From Dehalococcoidia bacterium (GTDB lineage Bacteria; Chloroflexota; Dehalococcoidia; UBA2979), in the NCBI GenBank assembly GCA_020845735.1, contig JADLFF010000008.1, positions 1 to 35,487 of the forward strand: DNA of 35,487 nt, in the 5' to 3' direction. The notes below the pieces were generated by a model. It saw only the letters and a list, made by a program, of their open reading frames with translations. It was not told the DNA's origin and ran no database searches. Below are positions 1 through 7,884 of the stretch, piece by piece. The translations under genes were made by a program, and so were the position numbers. Position 1 is the stretch's first letter. Every line of letters starts with the position of its first letter.

Positions 1-368
1 CGCTGGACCCCGACTCGGCCTCGGACCGCCCGCTGCCGATTGACTGGTCGGCATCCTGCTTCGAGGATCCCGTGCGCTGGCCTCCGGACGACCGGCTGTT
101 CTCGCACTATGACGTCCGCGAGCGCGCACTCGACTGGGCGGTGTACGCCAGCACGCGCGCCGAGCGCCGCGAGGGGGTCTCGATCTTCACGCTCGCCGAG
201 CCGCTGCTGCGCCTGCAGCGCGACTCGAGGGCGCAGATCGCCCTCGCCCAGTTCGCCGACGCAGGCGATCCGCCGAGCACGGCACCGGTGCCGGCGGCGG
301 CCATGCTCGAGCGGCGGCGCATCGCCGAGGCCCTCCGCGCGCAACTCGGCAGCAGCTCGCGGCCCTGA
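1..368 (+). CDS. C-terminal fragment of an unrecognised protein, cut by the window edge
   Basis: The frame is open from the first bases of the window to the TGA at 366-368 and codes for about 121 residues, so the gene begins outside the window. The internal GTG at 72 is not needed as a start. The fragment has a Trp/Asp-rich stretch (PIDWSASCFEDP, then RWPPDDRLFSHYD). It continues into a helical segment with ALDWAVYASTRAERREG and LAEPLLRLQRDSRAQIALAQ and ends in a Pro/Ala-rich tail. I do not recognise a family. There is no membrane segment. It points the same way as the HDOD gene, which starts 123 bases later, but no link to it is visible. Confidence 0.5.
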   Translation, partial: LDPDSASDRPLPIDWSASCFEDPVRWPPDDRLFSHYDVRERALDWAVYASTRAERREGVSIFTLAEPLLRLQRDSRAQIALAQFADAGDPPSTAPVPAAAMLERRRIAEALRAQLGSSSRP

Positions 369-491
369 ACCTGTCTCGCCGCTGACCTCGCGCTGTCGGA
401 ATCATCAAGGGCCAGCGCGCTCCTCGTCATTGAGGCGTTCACGGTGCGCCCGATGATCTCCTCAAAGGACCGCCTGGCAGCGAGGTCTGCG

Positions 492-1298
492 ATGGTCACT
501 CACGTGCCCGTGCCACCGCTACCGGGCGCACACGCGCGCGCGATGTCGCTCCTCATGGAGGTCGACGCGTCGCTTGCGGAAGTCGCGGCCGTGATCGAGG
601 CCGACCCCGGCCTGACGGCCTCGATGCTGCGCGCCGCCAACTCGGCGGCCTCCGCAGCCAGCACCCCGATCGTCACGGTGGCCGATGCGCTCGTGCGCAT
701 CGGATTCCGGACGGCTCGCTCCCTGGTCGTCGCGGCCCTCCTCCGTTCGCAGACGAACAAGCTGGACGGCACGGGCATCGACCTCAGCGCCCTGTGGGAC
801 CACCTGCTCGTCACCGGTCTGCTGGCGGTCGGTGCGTCCCCACCCGGTGAGGGGCGGTCGGCCGCCTTCACCGCGGGTGTGCTCCACGATGTCGGGCGCA
901 TCGCGATGGGGGCCGTCGCCCCGGACGAGTACCACCGCGTGGTGCAACTCGCGAGGAGCGGGCTTCCGACCCTCGAGGCCGAGCGCACGGTCTTCGGGAC
1001 GGACCACCTGGAGGCCGGGCTGGTCGCGGCCAGCTCATGGTCGCTGCCACCCGACCTCACCGAGGCCGTCGTGTCGCACCACGGCCGCTGCGAGGGCGCA
1101 CTCGCCCAGGCGGTGGCCGACGGCCGGCGGCTCGCGGCGCTCCTCGGCTATGGCGACGGCGTGCTGGTGGGCGGCGACTCGCGCCTGGTCGAGCAGGAGG
1201 CTCAGCCGCACGACGCGCGCATCCTGGCCAGCCTCGGGGGTCCGGAGGCGCTCCGCCGGCGGGTCGGCTGGTACCGGAACGCGCTGGTCGCCGCCTAG
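492..1298 (+). CDS. HDOD-domain signalling/regulatory protein (paralogue of the gene at 24220-25056)
   Basis: A 268-residue protein that is almost entirely one HDOD domain (a relative of the HD phosphohydrolases, usually regulatory). Visible marks are the N-terminal VPPLPGAHARAM, the helical SMLRAANSAASAASTP, the core AGVLHDVGRIAM, a following DHLEAGLVAASSW, and VVSHHG near the end. Positions resembling HD ligands (DHLL, HD, DHLE, HH) are retained, so metal binding cannot be excluded. I chose the ATG at 492 because GAGGT sits 5 bases upstream. The frame also allows a GTG at 444 and an ATG at 453, both without a well-placed ribosome binding site. The second HDOD protein aligns from about this point. 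Cytoplasmic; target unknown. No output domain is attached. Confidence 0.85.
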   Translation: MVTHVPVPPLPGAHARAMSLLMEVDASLAEVAAVIEADPGLTASMLRAANSAASAASTPIVTVADALVRIGFRTARSLVVAALLRSQTNKLDGTGIDLSALWDHLLVTGLLAVGASPPGEGRSAAFTAGVLHDVGRIAMGAVAPDEYHRVVQLARSGLPTLEAERTVFGTDHLEAGLVAASSWSLPPDLTEAVVSHHGRCEGALAQAVADGRRLAALLGYGDGVLVGGDSRLVEQEAQPHDARILASLGGPEALRRRVGWYRNALVAA

Positions 1299-1319
1299 CG
1301 CGACGGCCGGGCCCGAGGG

Positions 1320-1766
1320 CTACGCGCTGCCGTCCACCTCGACGGCCTCGTCGAGAATCGGCGTCTCGAGGTCCCCGAAGTCCTCGGCCGCCATCGCCTC
1401 GATCGCCTCCAGCACATCGAGGAGCTCGCGGTCGTCCGGCTTGGCCACGTCGGAGATGTGGTAGCCGCCGAATGCGTCCACCACCGTCTTGTGGTCGTCG
1501 ATCACGAAGTCCGGCTTGACCGTCACACCCAGCGGCCCGAGGCGGGCGTGGTGGTCGTCGAGGGGCTTGATGAAGTAGTCCTGCACAAACTCGTCGAGCT
1601 CGTGGCGGCGCATGTCCCACCGTCGGATGCCGACGCCGGACCAGATGTAGATCGTGTGCCCCGCATCGCGCAGGTGCTCGAAGACGTCCCGCGTGTGGTT
1701 GCGGAGCTTCCCGTTCCACATGATCAGCGTGTTGTCGACATCAAAGAAAACATTGAGCTTGCGCAC
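1320..1766 (-). CDS. Small HAD-superfamily phosphatase-like protein
   Basis: A 148-residue cytoplasmic protein with the haloacid-dehalogenase core. Motif I is FFDVDNTLI with the Asp pair at residues 9 and 11. Motif II is IYIWSG (Ser43). Motif IV is FVIDDHK (Asp90/Asp91). There is hardly any cap, so the substrate could be a macromolecule or a small phosphoester; it cannot be read from the sequence. I start at the GTG at 1766, which has GGAG 5 bases upstream and places motif I at the usual distance from the N-terminus. An in-frame ATG at 1808 would add 14 residues but has no Shine-Dalgarno. It is the last gene of the minus-strand run that begins at 5948, and it is convergent with the HDOD gene. 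Confidence 0.8.
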   Translation of the reverse strand: MRKLNVFFDVDNTLIMWNGKLRNHTRDVFEHLRDAGHTIYIWSGVGIRRWDMRRHELDEFVQDYFIKPLDDHHARLGPLGVTVKPDFVIDDHKTVVDAFGGYHISDVAKPDDRELLDVLEAIEAMAAEDFGDLETPILDEAVEVDGSA

Positions 1767-1875
1767 GTTGGCTCCGAGGTTGCCCGGTAGTCGTCGTTCC
1801 GGGCTCATTGTTGCGGCAGCGGCCACCCGTTGGCTACAGGGCGGACCATTACATGCGCACTGCTGGCCGTACGGG

Positions 1876-2643
1876 CTAGCGGACGTGCCTCGCGAGGAAC
1901 GCCCCCACCGCCCGATTGAAGGCGGGCGCGTCCTCGAAGTACACGGAGTGGCCGCAGCCGTCGATCTCCACGTACTCGGAGCCGGGCGTGAGCTCGTGCA
2001 TCGTGCGCACGATCTCGGGCGGGACCGTCGGGTCCTCGGCGCCCACGAGCCAGAGCACGGGGGTCTCGAGGCGCGCGACATCCCGCCTGGTCACCGCGCC
2101 GCCCTCGAGGAACGGCACGCCGGGCTCGCGAGGCGGGTTCAGCGCCGCGATCTGCTGGTAGAGGAAGACGCCGCGCGGGTTCTCGGCCCGGTAGCGCCTC
2201 GCGATCCCGCCCGGCGCAGGCGGGCTCTCGGTCCGCTCGATGCGGAGCGCGTTCCACCGCTCGCGGAGCCCGGCGTCATCGAACCAGCCCCAGTTGTCGG
2301 CCATCACGAGGCACGACACGCGCTCGGGGTGACGCACGGCGAGACCCAGCGCCGCCAGCCCGCCCATCGACTGCGCGACGAGCGCGGTGCGCGCCACGTC
2401 GAGGTGGTCCAGCAGCGCCACGAGGTCCTCGACGTATCGCCCTGAGCCCAGCCGCTCGGCGTCCACGGAGCGCCCGAACCCCCGGTGGTCGAACGTGATG
2501 CATCGATACTGCGCGCTGAATGTCGGGACCTGCTGCCACCAGGAAATGTGGTTCCCACCGGCGCCGTGGAGGAACGTGACGGCGGGTCCTTCGCCGTGCG
2601 ACTCGTAGTACAGGTCGATCCCAGGCAGGCTGGCGTATGGCAT
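1876..2643 (-). CDS. Alpha/beta hydrolase
   Basis: A 255-residue single-domain alpha/beta hydrolase. Visible are the oxyanion loop LHGAGGNH (about 25-32), the nucleophile elbow AQSMGG (Ser92), the acid in GAEDPTVPP (Asp204) and the base in GCGHSVYFE (His232), all correctly ordered. The strand-turn FDHRGFGRS is typical of the esterase, lactonase and C-C hydrolase branch. The substrate is not predictable. The ATG at 2643 has GGAG 7 bases upstream; the frame extends further upstream to 2694 without better signals. It lies 56 bases downstream of the M1 aminopeptidase gene and is probably co-transcribed with it. Cytoplasmic, no signal peptide. Confidence 0.9.
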   Translation of the reverse strand: MPYASLPGIDLYYESHGEGPAVTFLHGAGGNHISWWQQVPTFSAQYRCITFDHRGFGRSVDAERLGSGRYVEDLVALLDHLDVARTALVAQSMGGLAALGLAVRHPERVSCLVMADNWGWFDDAGLRERWNALRIERTESPPAPGGIARRYRAENPRGVFLYQQIAALNPPREPGVPFLEGGAVTRRDVARLETPVLWLVGAEDPTVPPEIVRTMHELTPGSEYVEIDGCGHSVYFEDAPAFNRAVGAFLARHVR

Positions 2644-2699
2644 CGCAGGACTCCAGTTCGACTCTCCTCGGGGCCGCCCCCGATGGCGGGCCAAGCCGC

Positions 2700-5423
2700 T
2701 CAGGCCCGGGCGCCCCGCGCTCGACGCCCGTTGCCCGTGCTCGCCGCGGTGGCTCGCCGCGCCGGCGACTTCGCTCGCCCCGCGCCGTGCGCACTCGTCG
2801 AGGCCGGCCCGCCGGGCGTGAGCTGCGCCTCGATCTTCGTGAGGCGGTCCTTGAGACCCTGGTTCTCCTGCTGCAGCTTCTCGAGGTCCGTCTTCAACGC
2901 CTGGACCTCCGCGCCCTTGTCGGCGCGCTGTCCGAGGGCCCGCGCCGCGACTCGGGTGTTGCGCGTCAGGCGCCCCTCGAGCGCGCGGCCGCCGGCCGCC
3001 CCGAGCGCGCCGATCGCCCGCGCATCACCAAGCGCCGCAAGCGCGTCGGTTGCCGCGAGCTGGACGCGCAGCGAGCGGTCGTCGAGCAGCTCCTCGAGGC
3101 GTTCGCGCACGCGGAGGCGCACGGGCTCCTCGGCGAACGGCCCGAGTCGCCCGAGCGCCTCGGTGGCCGCGCGCCGCGCCGACTGGTGGCGGCCCCACTG
3201 CGTGTACTCGACCAGCGTGTCGATCGCGCGCGTGTCACGCAGCGCGGCGAGGCCGCCCAGTGCCGCCGCCGTGATCACGTCGTTGTGTGCGGGGCGCCCG
3301 AGGACCTTCGTGAGTGCGTCGAACGCACTCGGCTGGCGGGTTGCGCCGAGGGCTGCGGCCGCCGCCGACTGCACGTAGTACGAGCGATCACCCCGCCCGG
3401 CGAGCAGCGTCGTAAGCGCCTTCGCGGCGACCTCGTCGCGGTACCCCCCGAGGGCCGCGGCGACGGCGCGCCGCACGCGCGAAGGCGCCGCACCGATGCC
3501 CTCGACGAGGGCGTCACGGGCGGCCTCGGCCTTCGTGTCGACAAGCGCTCCCGCGATCTCCGCGCGCACGATCGCGGGCTGCGCCTCATCGAGCAGCGCG
3601 GCGCGGAGTGCCTCGATGGCCCCGGGCGAGGCGAGCTTCCCGAGGCCCTTCGCCGCCTCGATGCGGCCCACGGCCTCCGGGTCCTCAGTGAGGCGCGCCT
3701 TGAGCTGCGCCTCGCCGGGCGCGAAGTCGAGCGTGCGCAGCACTCGATAGGCCGGGTCGATCGCGACCCAGCGCGGCTCGGCGTCGAGGGGGAGGACGAA
3801 GCTGTGCGAGGCCTCGGTGACCTGGACGGTGAACCGCTGGAGCCCTCGGGAGGTCATCGCCACGATCTCGAGGGGCACGCGGTATACGGAGGTGAGGGCG
3901 TCGTCCGCCCGCTGCTGCTGGCTCAGCGTGATCGTCGCCAGCCGGTTCGCCGCGTCCCACGCGTACGAGGCCTTGAACTCGGGATGGCCGCCCCGCCAGA
4001 CCCACTGGTTGAAGAACCAGTCGACGTTGCGGCCCGTCGCCGCCTCGATGGCCCGCTGGAAGTCGTGCGTGACGACGTCACGACCGCGGTGGGCCTGGAC
4101 GTAGTGCCTGATCGCGGCCCACCACGCCTCCTCGCCGAGCTCGGTCCGCAGCATGTCGAGGATGACCGCACCGCGCTCGTAGAGGTGCCGGTCGAAGATG
4201 TCGATCGGGCCGTGGTACACGTTCTGCACCATCGGACGCCGGTACGCCCCGGAGTCCTCCGCGAGGTACGCGCGCGCGTCCTGCAGGATCTCGTAGCGGA
4301 AGTCGTCGTGGCCGCGGTCGTGCTCGATCCACAGCGCATCGAAGTACGTCGCGAAGCTCTCGTTGAGCCAGCCGTGCGCCCACTCCCGACACGTCAGCAG
4401 GTCGCCGAACCACTGGTGGGCCAGCTCGTGCGCCGTGATCCCGTCCGCCGCCTCGAAGAAGTCCTCGTGCGCGCGCTCGTCGTGGAGGATCGCGTCGGTC
4501 ATCGTCGTCGCCGACGTGTTCTCCATGCCCCCGAACGTGAAGTCGTGGATCGCGACCGTCGCGTACTTCGCGAAGGGGTACGCCACGCCGATCTTCGAGG
4601 CGAAGTGGCGCACCATCTCGGGCGTGCGGCCGAACGCGCGACGCAGGTCCGCGCCGCTGCCCTTCGGCCCCAGGTACTGGATCGGCGCTCCGTCGACATC
4701 GTCCGCCTCGATCACGTCGAACTCGGCAGCCGCGAGCGTGACGAGGTACGCGGGGTGCGGCACGTCCTGCACCCAGTGGAACGTCGAGGTCTTCGCGCGC
4801 GCCTGCTCCGTGCGCGACTCCAGCCGGCCGTTCGACAGCGCGAACCAGCCCGCGGGGACCGTCGCGAGCAGCTCGGTGGTGAACTTCTCGCCGGGGTAGT
4901 CGAAGCAGGGGAACCAGTACGGGGAGTCCTCGGGCTGGCCCTGCGTCCAGATCTGCGTGGGCCGGTCCGGGTAGCCGGCGTCCGGCGCGTTGAAGTACAG
5001 GCCGCGCCGAGGGGTCGCGTGGTATCGGACAACGACCGTCAGTGTCCGGCGGGCGGACCGCGCGCGTCCGAGGTCGATGCGCAGGCTGTGCTCCCCGATG
5101 GTGAACGGCAGCGCACGCCCCGTCTCGTCCTCCACCGCGTCGATCGCGAGCTCTTTGGCGTCGAACACCGCCTCGCGGAGCCCGTCCATCCGAGGCCGTA
5201 AGGTCGTGGTGCAGACGCCGGCCAGGGAGCGCCTCGCGAGGTCGAACGACAGCTCGAGGCGCACGTGCTGGACATCGATGGGCCGGTCCCGCCCCCACAC
5301 GGGCTGGTCGCCGGGCAGCACGAACGCCTCGCGACCGGCGAGGGCCAGCGCGAGCCCGCCCCCACTGAGGCACGCCAGCGCCTCGGCGTCCAGGCCCGTC
5401 AGTCCTCGAGTTGCTGCGCTCAT
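2700..5423 (-). CDS. M1-family zinc aminopeptidase with C-terminal HEAT repeats and coiled coil
   Basis: A 907-residue protein. The N-terminal beta domain (about 1-220) is followed by a thermolysin-like catalytic domain. That domain carries the exopeptidase motif GGMEN (298-302, the GAMEN equivalent), the zinc motif HELAHQWFGD (332 onward) and the third ligand Glu in WLNES, spaced exactly HEXXH-x18-E. The probable catalytic Tyr lies in LYERGAVIL. From about residue 590 the sequence becomes short repeated helical pairs (for example AIEALRAALLDEAQPAIVRA and AALGATRQPSAFDALTKVL), which look like HEAT/PBS-lyase repeats in the position of the M1 ARM-like C-domain. A heptad segment, VQALKTDLEKLQQENQGL, and a basic low-complexity tail follow. 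The start ATG has GGGAG 5 bases upstream. It hydrolyses N-terminal residues from peptides in the cytoplasm. It lies 42 bases downstream of the CinA-like gene. Confidence 0.95.
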   Translation of the reverse strand: MSAATRGLTGLDAEALACLSGGGLALALAGREAFVLPGDQPVWGRDRPIDVQHVRLELSFDLARRSLAGVCTTTLRPRMDGLREAVFDAKELAIDAVEDETGRALPFTIGEHSLRIDLGRARSARRTLTVVVRYHATPRRGLYFNAPDAGYPDRPTQIWTQGQPEDSPYWFPCFDYPGEKFTTELLATVPAGWFALSNGRLESRTEQARAKTSTFHWVQDVPHPAYLVTLAAAEFDVIEADDVDGAPIQYLGPKGSGADLRRAFGRTPEMVRHFASKIGVAYPFAKYATVAIHDFTFGGMENTSATTMTDAILHDERAHEDFFEAADGITAHELAHQWFGDLLTCREWAHGWLNESFATYFDALWIEHDRGHDDFRYEILQDARAYLAEDSGAYRRPMVQNVYHGPIDIFDRHLYERGAVILDMLRTELGEEAWWAAIRHYVQAHRGRDVVTHDFQRAIEAATGRNVDWFFNQWVWRGGHPEFKASYAWDAANRLATITLSQQQRADDALTSVYRVPLEIVAMTSRGLQRFTVQVTEASHSFVLPLDAEPRWVAIDPAYRVLRTLDFAPGEAQLKARLTEDPEAVGRIEAAKGLGKLASPGAIEALRAALLDEAQPAIVRAEIAGALVDTKAEAARDALVEGIGAAPSRVRRAVAAALGGYRDEVAAKALTTLLAGRGDRSYYVQSAAAAALGATRQPSAFDALTKVLGRPAHNDVITAAALGGLAALRDTRAIDTLVEYTQWGRHQSARRAATEALGRLGPFAEEPVRLRVRERLEELLDDRSLRVQLAATDALAALGDARAIGALGAAGGRALEGRLTRNTRVAARALGQRADKGAEVQALKTDLEKLQQENQGLKDRLTKIEAQLTPGGPASTSAHGAGRAKSPARRATAASTGNGRRARGARA

Positions 5424-5465
5424 CGCTGCTCCCTGCACCCCTGCTCGCCGTCCGGCCGCGGCACC

Positions 5466-5948
5466 TCAGGCGGTCGCGTCGAGGTACTCCAGCACCAGGC
5501 GCAACGCCTCATCGGCTGCCTGCTGCTTGGTGGACTCGCGGTCCCCATCGAACTCGATGCGCACGACCTTCACGTAGTCATCGGGCGCCGCGATGCCGAT
5601 GTAGTAGATCCCGCCGGGGCCCTCACGCGTCGAGCTCTGCGCCCGCCGGTCGGCCACGCCAGACTCCGACACACAGACGTCCACGCCGAGGCGCTCGCGG
5701 GTGCCGAGCGCCATGCGGCGCACGGCCTCCTCGGAGACCGACCCGGCGGCCTGGAGCGCATCGGCGTCCACGCCCATGACATCGACCTTGGCGTTCCGAT
5801 GGTAGGCGGTAATCCCGCCGACAAACGCCTTCGACGAGCCGGGCACGTTCGTCAGGAGGTGGCCGATCAGCCCTCCGAGCGTGGACTCCGCCGTACCGAT
5901 GCGCAGCCCGCGCTCGCTCAGGCGCTCGATAACCGCTCGCTCGTGCAT
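5466..5948 (-). CDS. CinA C-terminal-domain / PncC-like protein (nicotinamide-nucleotide amidase family)
   Basis: A 160-residue stand-alone CinA C-terminal domain. Family landmarks are GTAESTLGG (the proposed nucleophile Ser22), VPGSSKAFVGGITAYHRNAK (Tyr49 and Lys54), and VSEEAVRRMALG. Characterised members convert NMN to nicotinate mononucleotide in pyridine nucleotide recycling. Two family blocks differ. The usual AESCTGG is AESTLGG. The usual TGIAGP block is replaced by SESGVADRR (95-103), so activity on NMN is uncertain. A G-run precedes the ATG by about 6 bases. It is the first gene of the minus-strand operon 5948-1320, and a TATCAT -10 box lies 35 bases upstream. Cytoplasmic. Confidence 0.85.
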   Translation of the reverse strand: MHERAVIERLSERGLRIGTAESTLGGLIGHLLTNVPGSSKAFVGGITAYHRNAKVDVMGVDADALQAAGSVSEEAVRRMALGTRERLGVDVCVSESGVADRRAQSSTREGPGGIYYIGIAAPDDYVKVVRIEFDGDRESTKQQAADEALRLVLEYLDATA

Positions 5949-5982
5949 CTCTCACCCCCCATCCGGTCCCTGCCGACGGCGG

Positions 5983-5988
5983 ATGATA
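5983..5988 (-). promoter_or_regulatory. Putative -10 box for the CinA-like operon
   Basis: The minus strand reads TATCAT here, 34 bases before the start codon at 5948. This would give a leader of about 28 bases. No -35 element is recognisable. It fits the TANNNT pattern seen before most transcription units of this window. Confidence 0.45.
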
Positions 5989-6114
5989 TGGCCTCCTGCG
6001 CCCGCACGATCGCGGCTGCCCGAGGCCGAACGACATTCAGGACCGACGCCGCTGTGCCGATGCTTACGGGAAGGGGCGCTCGGCGACCGCCGCCGCCTCG
6101 CGGGCGGAGTGGCG

Positions 6115-7065
6115 ATGTCAGCGAACGTCGGGCAGACGCTGGCGCTCGAGGGCCGTCCCCACCTCCGAACCACCGGCGCGGGCCTGCGCCTCGCGACTCG
6201 CACCCTCACGATCCGCTTCGTTCTCCCTTATGTCGCGCTTCTGGTGATCCACGCCGGACTCGAGGCGCTGCCGCCGGCGCTCGGACGGACGCTGGCGATC
6301 GCCGGTCCGGCCCTCGTCATGCTCGCGCTCTGGCGTCGGGGCAGCGCGTACGCGCTCTGGCCGGGCTACCTGCTGTTCCTCCAGGTCCACGCGACGATCT
6401 GGGCGATGCTGCCGACCCTCGGCGTGCCGGTGCAGGTGGGGTACGTCGTCGTCCTCGACCGGGTGCTCGGGCTGGGGCAACTGCCCACGCTGCTGCTCCA
6501 GGAGGCGACGGGCGCGACGCCCGCGCTCGGGATGGCCGCCTTCGGCGTGTACGCCTCGTTCTTCGTCGCACCGGTGTTCGTCTTCCTCGCCGCGTGGCAC
6601 GCTGATCGAGCGGTGGCCGCCGCCTTCACCCGTGCGATGACCGTGGCCTCGTTCGCGAGCCTCGTCGTCATGGCAGCCGTCCCCACCGCGCCGCCGTGGA
6701 TGGCGGCCGCCGAGGGCGCGATTCCTCCCATCGAGCGCATCGCCGAACGCGTCGCCGGACCGGCCGTCCACAGCGCCGCCGAGGACATCATCGGGATCAA
6801 CGAGGTCGCGGCGATGCCGTCGCTGCACACGGCAGCGACGGTCCTCGTGGCGCTGGTGGTCATCGCGCTGGTGCCGCGCACGCGGCGCTGGATCTGGCTC
6901 TACCCGTTCGCGATGGCGCTCTCGCTCGTGTACCTCGGCGAGCACTATGCGGCCGATACGATCGCGGGGCTCGCCGTCGCGCTCGTCGCGTGGCGGCTGG
7001 CGTGGAGTGCTCGCGGGCCGTTTGCGCCTCAGCGCTACCGGGCGGCCGAGGACGCCGGCCGCTGA
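6115..7065 (+). CDS. PAP2-superfamily integral membrane protein (Aur1/inositol phosphotransferase-like)
   Basis: A 316-residue polytopic membrane protein with about six or seven hydrophobic segments. The signature is the PAP2_3 type: AAMPSLHTA (His238), then YLGEHYAADTIAG (His277 and Asp281, H-x3-D) in the last membrane block. These are the nucleophile and acid positions of lipid phosphatases and phosphotransferases. The family includes phosphatidate or undecaprenyl-diphosphate phosphatases and Aur1-like headgroup transferases. The absence of the KX6RP motif and of an Arg before H-x3-D favours the Aur1-like branch. The ATG at 6115 has GGAG 5 bases upstream, so the longer open frame to 5881 is rejected. 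It is divergent from the CinA-like operon and convergent with the crotonase gene, whose stop lies 13 bases away. Confidence 0.85.
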   Translation: MSANVGQTLALEGRPHLRTTGAGLRLATRTLTIRFVLPYVALLVIHAGLEALPPALGRTLAIAGPALVMLALWRRGSAYALWPGYLLFLQVHATIWAMLPTLGVPVQVGYVVVLDRVLGLGQLPTLLLQEATGATPALGMAAFGVYASFFVAPVFVFLAAWHADRAVAAAFTRAMTVASFASLVVMAAVPTAPPWMAAAEGAIPPIERIAERVAGPAVHSAAEDIIGINEVAAMPSLHTAATVLVALVVIALVPRTRRWIWLYPFAMALSLVYLGEHYAADTIAGLAVALVAWRLAWSARGPFAPQRYRAAEDAGR

Positions 7066-7078
7066 GGAACGCGCGGCC

Positions 7079-7849
7079 TCAGTTGCCGCCGCGTCCGGTG
7101 ATCCGGTTCGTGGCCGCCGAGAAGCGCGCGACGTGGTCCGGCCCACCGCGGAGCATGAGGTCTGCCTCCACCTCGAGACCTGCGGCATCGCCTCCCGAGG
7201 CCGCCGCGTTCACGACGCGCTTGATCCAGCCGAGCGCCAGCGGCGAGGCCTGCGCGATCGCCCGGGCAAGCGTCAGCGCCTCGCTCTCGAGGTCGTCCGC
7301 GGCAACGATGCGGTTGGCGAGGCCGATGCGCACGGCCTCCTCGGCGTCCACGACCCGCGCCGAGTAGAGCAGCTCCTTCGCCAGCGCCGGCCCCACGAGG
7401 GTCGGCAACGCGGCCGCGCCCACCACGAGGCCGTACTCGGCGCCGGGGAAGCGGAACCGCGCGTTCGGGGCGACGAGGCGGATGTCGCAGGCGCAGGCCA
7501 GGAGCGCCCCCGCACCGTACGAGGGCCCCTCGATCGCTGCGATCGTCGGCTTCGGCGAGGCGGCGACGCGGGCCGCCGCTCGCGCCGAGGGGTTGAATCC
7601 GCGGTCGCCGCGCTCGTAGGCGGCCAGCGACTCGTTCATGTCGGCACCCGCGCTGAACGAGCCACCGCTCCCCGTCACGACCACCGCGACCACCTCGGGG
7701 TTGGCGTCGAGCGCCTCGATCGCCTCGTGCAGCTCGCGCGCGAGGTCGGCGCTCATCGCGTTGCGCTTGTCCGCCCGGTTCAGGCGGAGGATGCCCACAC
7801 CGCCCTCGACCGACGTCAGGACGAGTCTCGTGTCGCCGTCCGAGGCCAT
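7079..7849 (-). CDS. Enoyl-CoA hydratase/isomerase (crotonase) family protein
   Basis: A 256-residue crotonase. Both oxyanion-hole segments are present: GSFSAGADMN (about 63-72) and EGPSYGAGALLACACDI (about 107-123). The hydratase acid/base pair is missing: Leu116 stands where the first catalytic Glu would be, and Gly136 where the second would be (FRFPGAEYG). A Glu sits two residues later at 138. It therefore keeps the acyl-CoA fold and oxyanion hole but may be an isomerase, a thioesterase-like or another crotonase rather than a classical hydratase. The ATG has GGAG 6 bases upstream. It lies 35 bases behind the CoA-transferase gene, in the same direction, so the two probably form an operon acting on the same acyl-CoA pathway. 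Confidence 0.9.
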   Translation of the reverse strand: MASDGDTRLVLTSVEGGVGILRLNRADKRNAMSADLARELHEAIEALDANPEVVAVVVTGSGGSFSAGADMNESLAAYERGDRGFNPSARAAARVAASPKPTIAAIEGPSYGAGALLACACDIRLVAPNARFRFPGAEYGLVVGAAALPTLVGPALAKELLYSARVVDAEEAVRIGLANRIVAADDLESEALTLARAIAQASPLALGWIKRVVNAAASGGDAAGLEVEADLMLRGGPDHVARFSAATNRITGRGGN

Positions 7850-7884
7850 CGCCGTCTCCGCTCTCCCTGACCCTGCTCGGTGGT

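Noticed and set aside
2637-5201. 854-codon open frame on the plus strand opposite the aminopeptidase gene
   Set aside because: Very high GC leaves antisense frames open. The translation is Arg/Val/Glu-rich without any family motif, while the minus-strand frame has a full M1 active site.
6118-7188. Minus-strand frame opposite the PAP2-like membrane protein
   Set aside because: The plus strand has membrane helices, the PAP2 motifs and a good ribosome site; the antisense product is Arg/His-rich noise.
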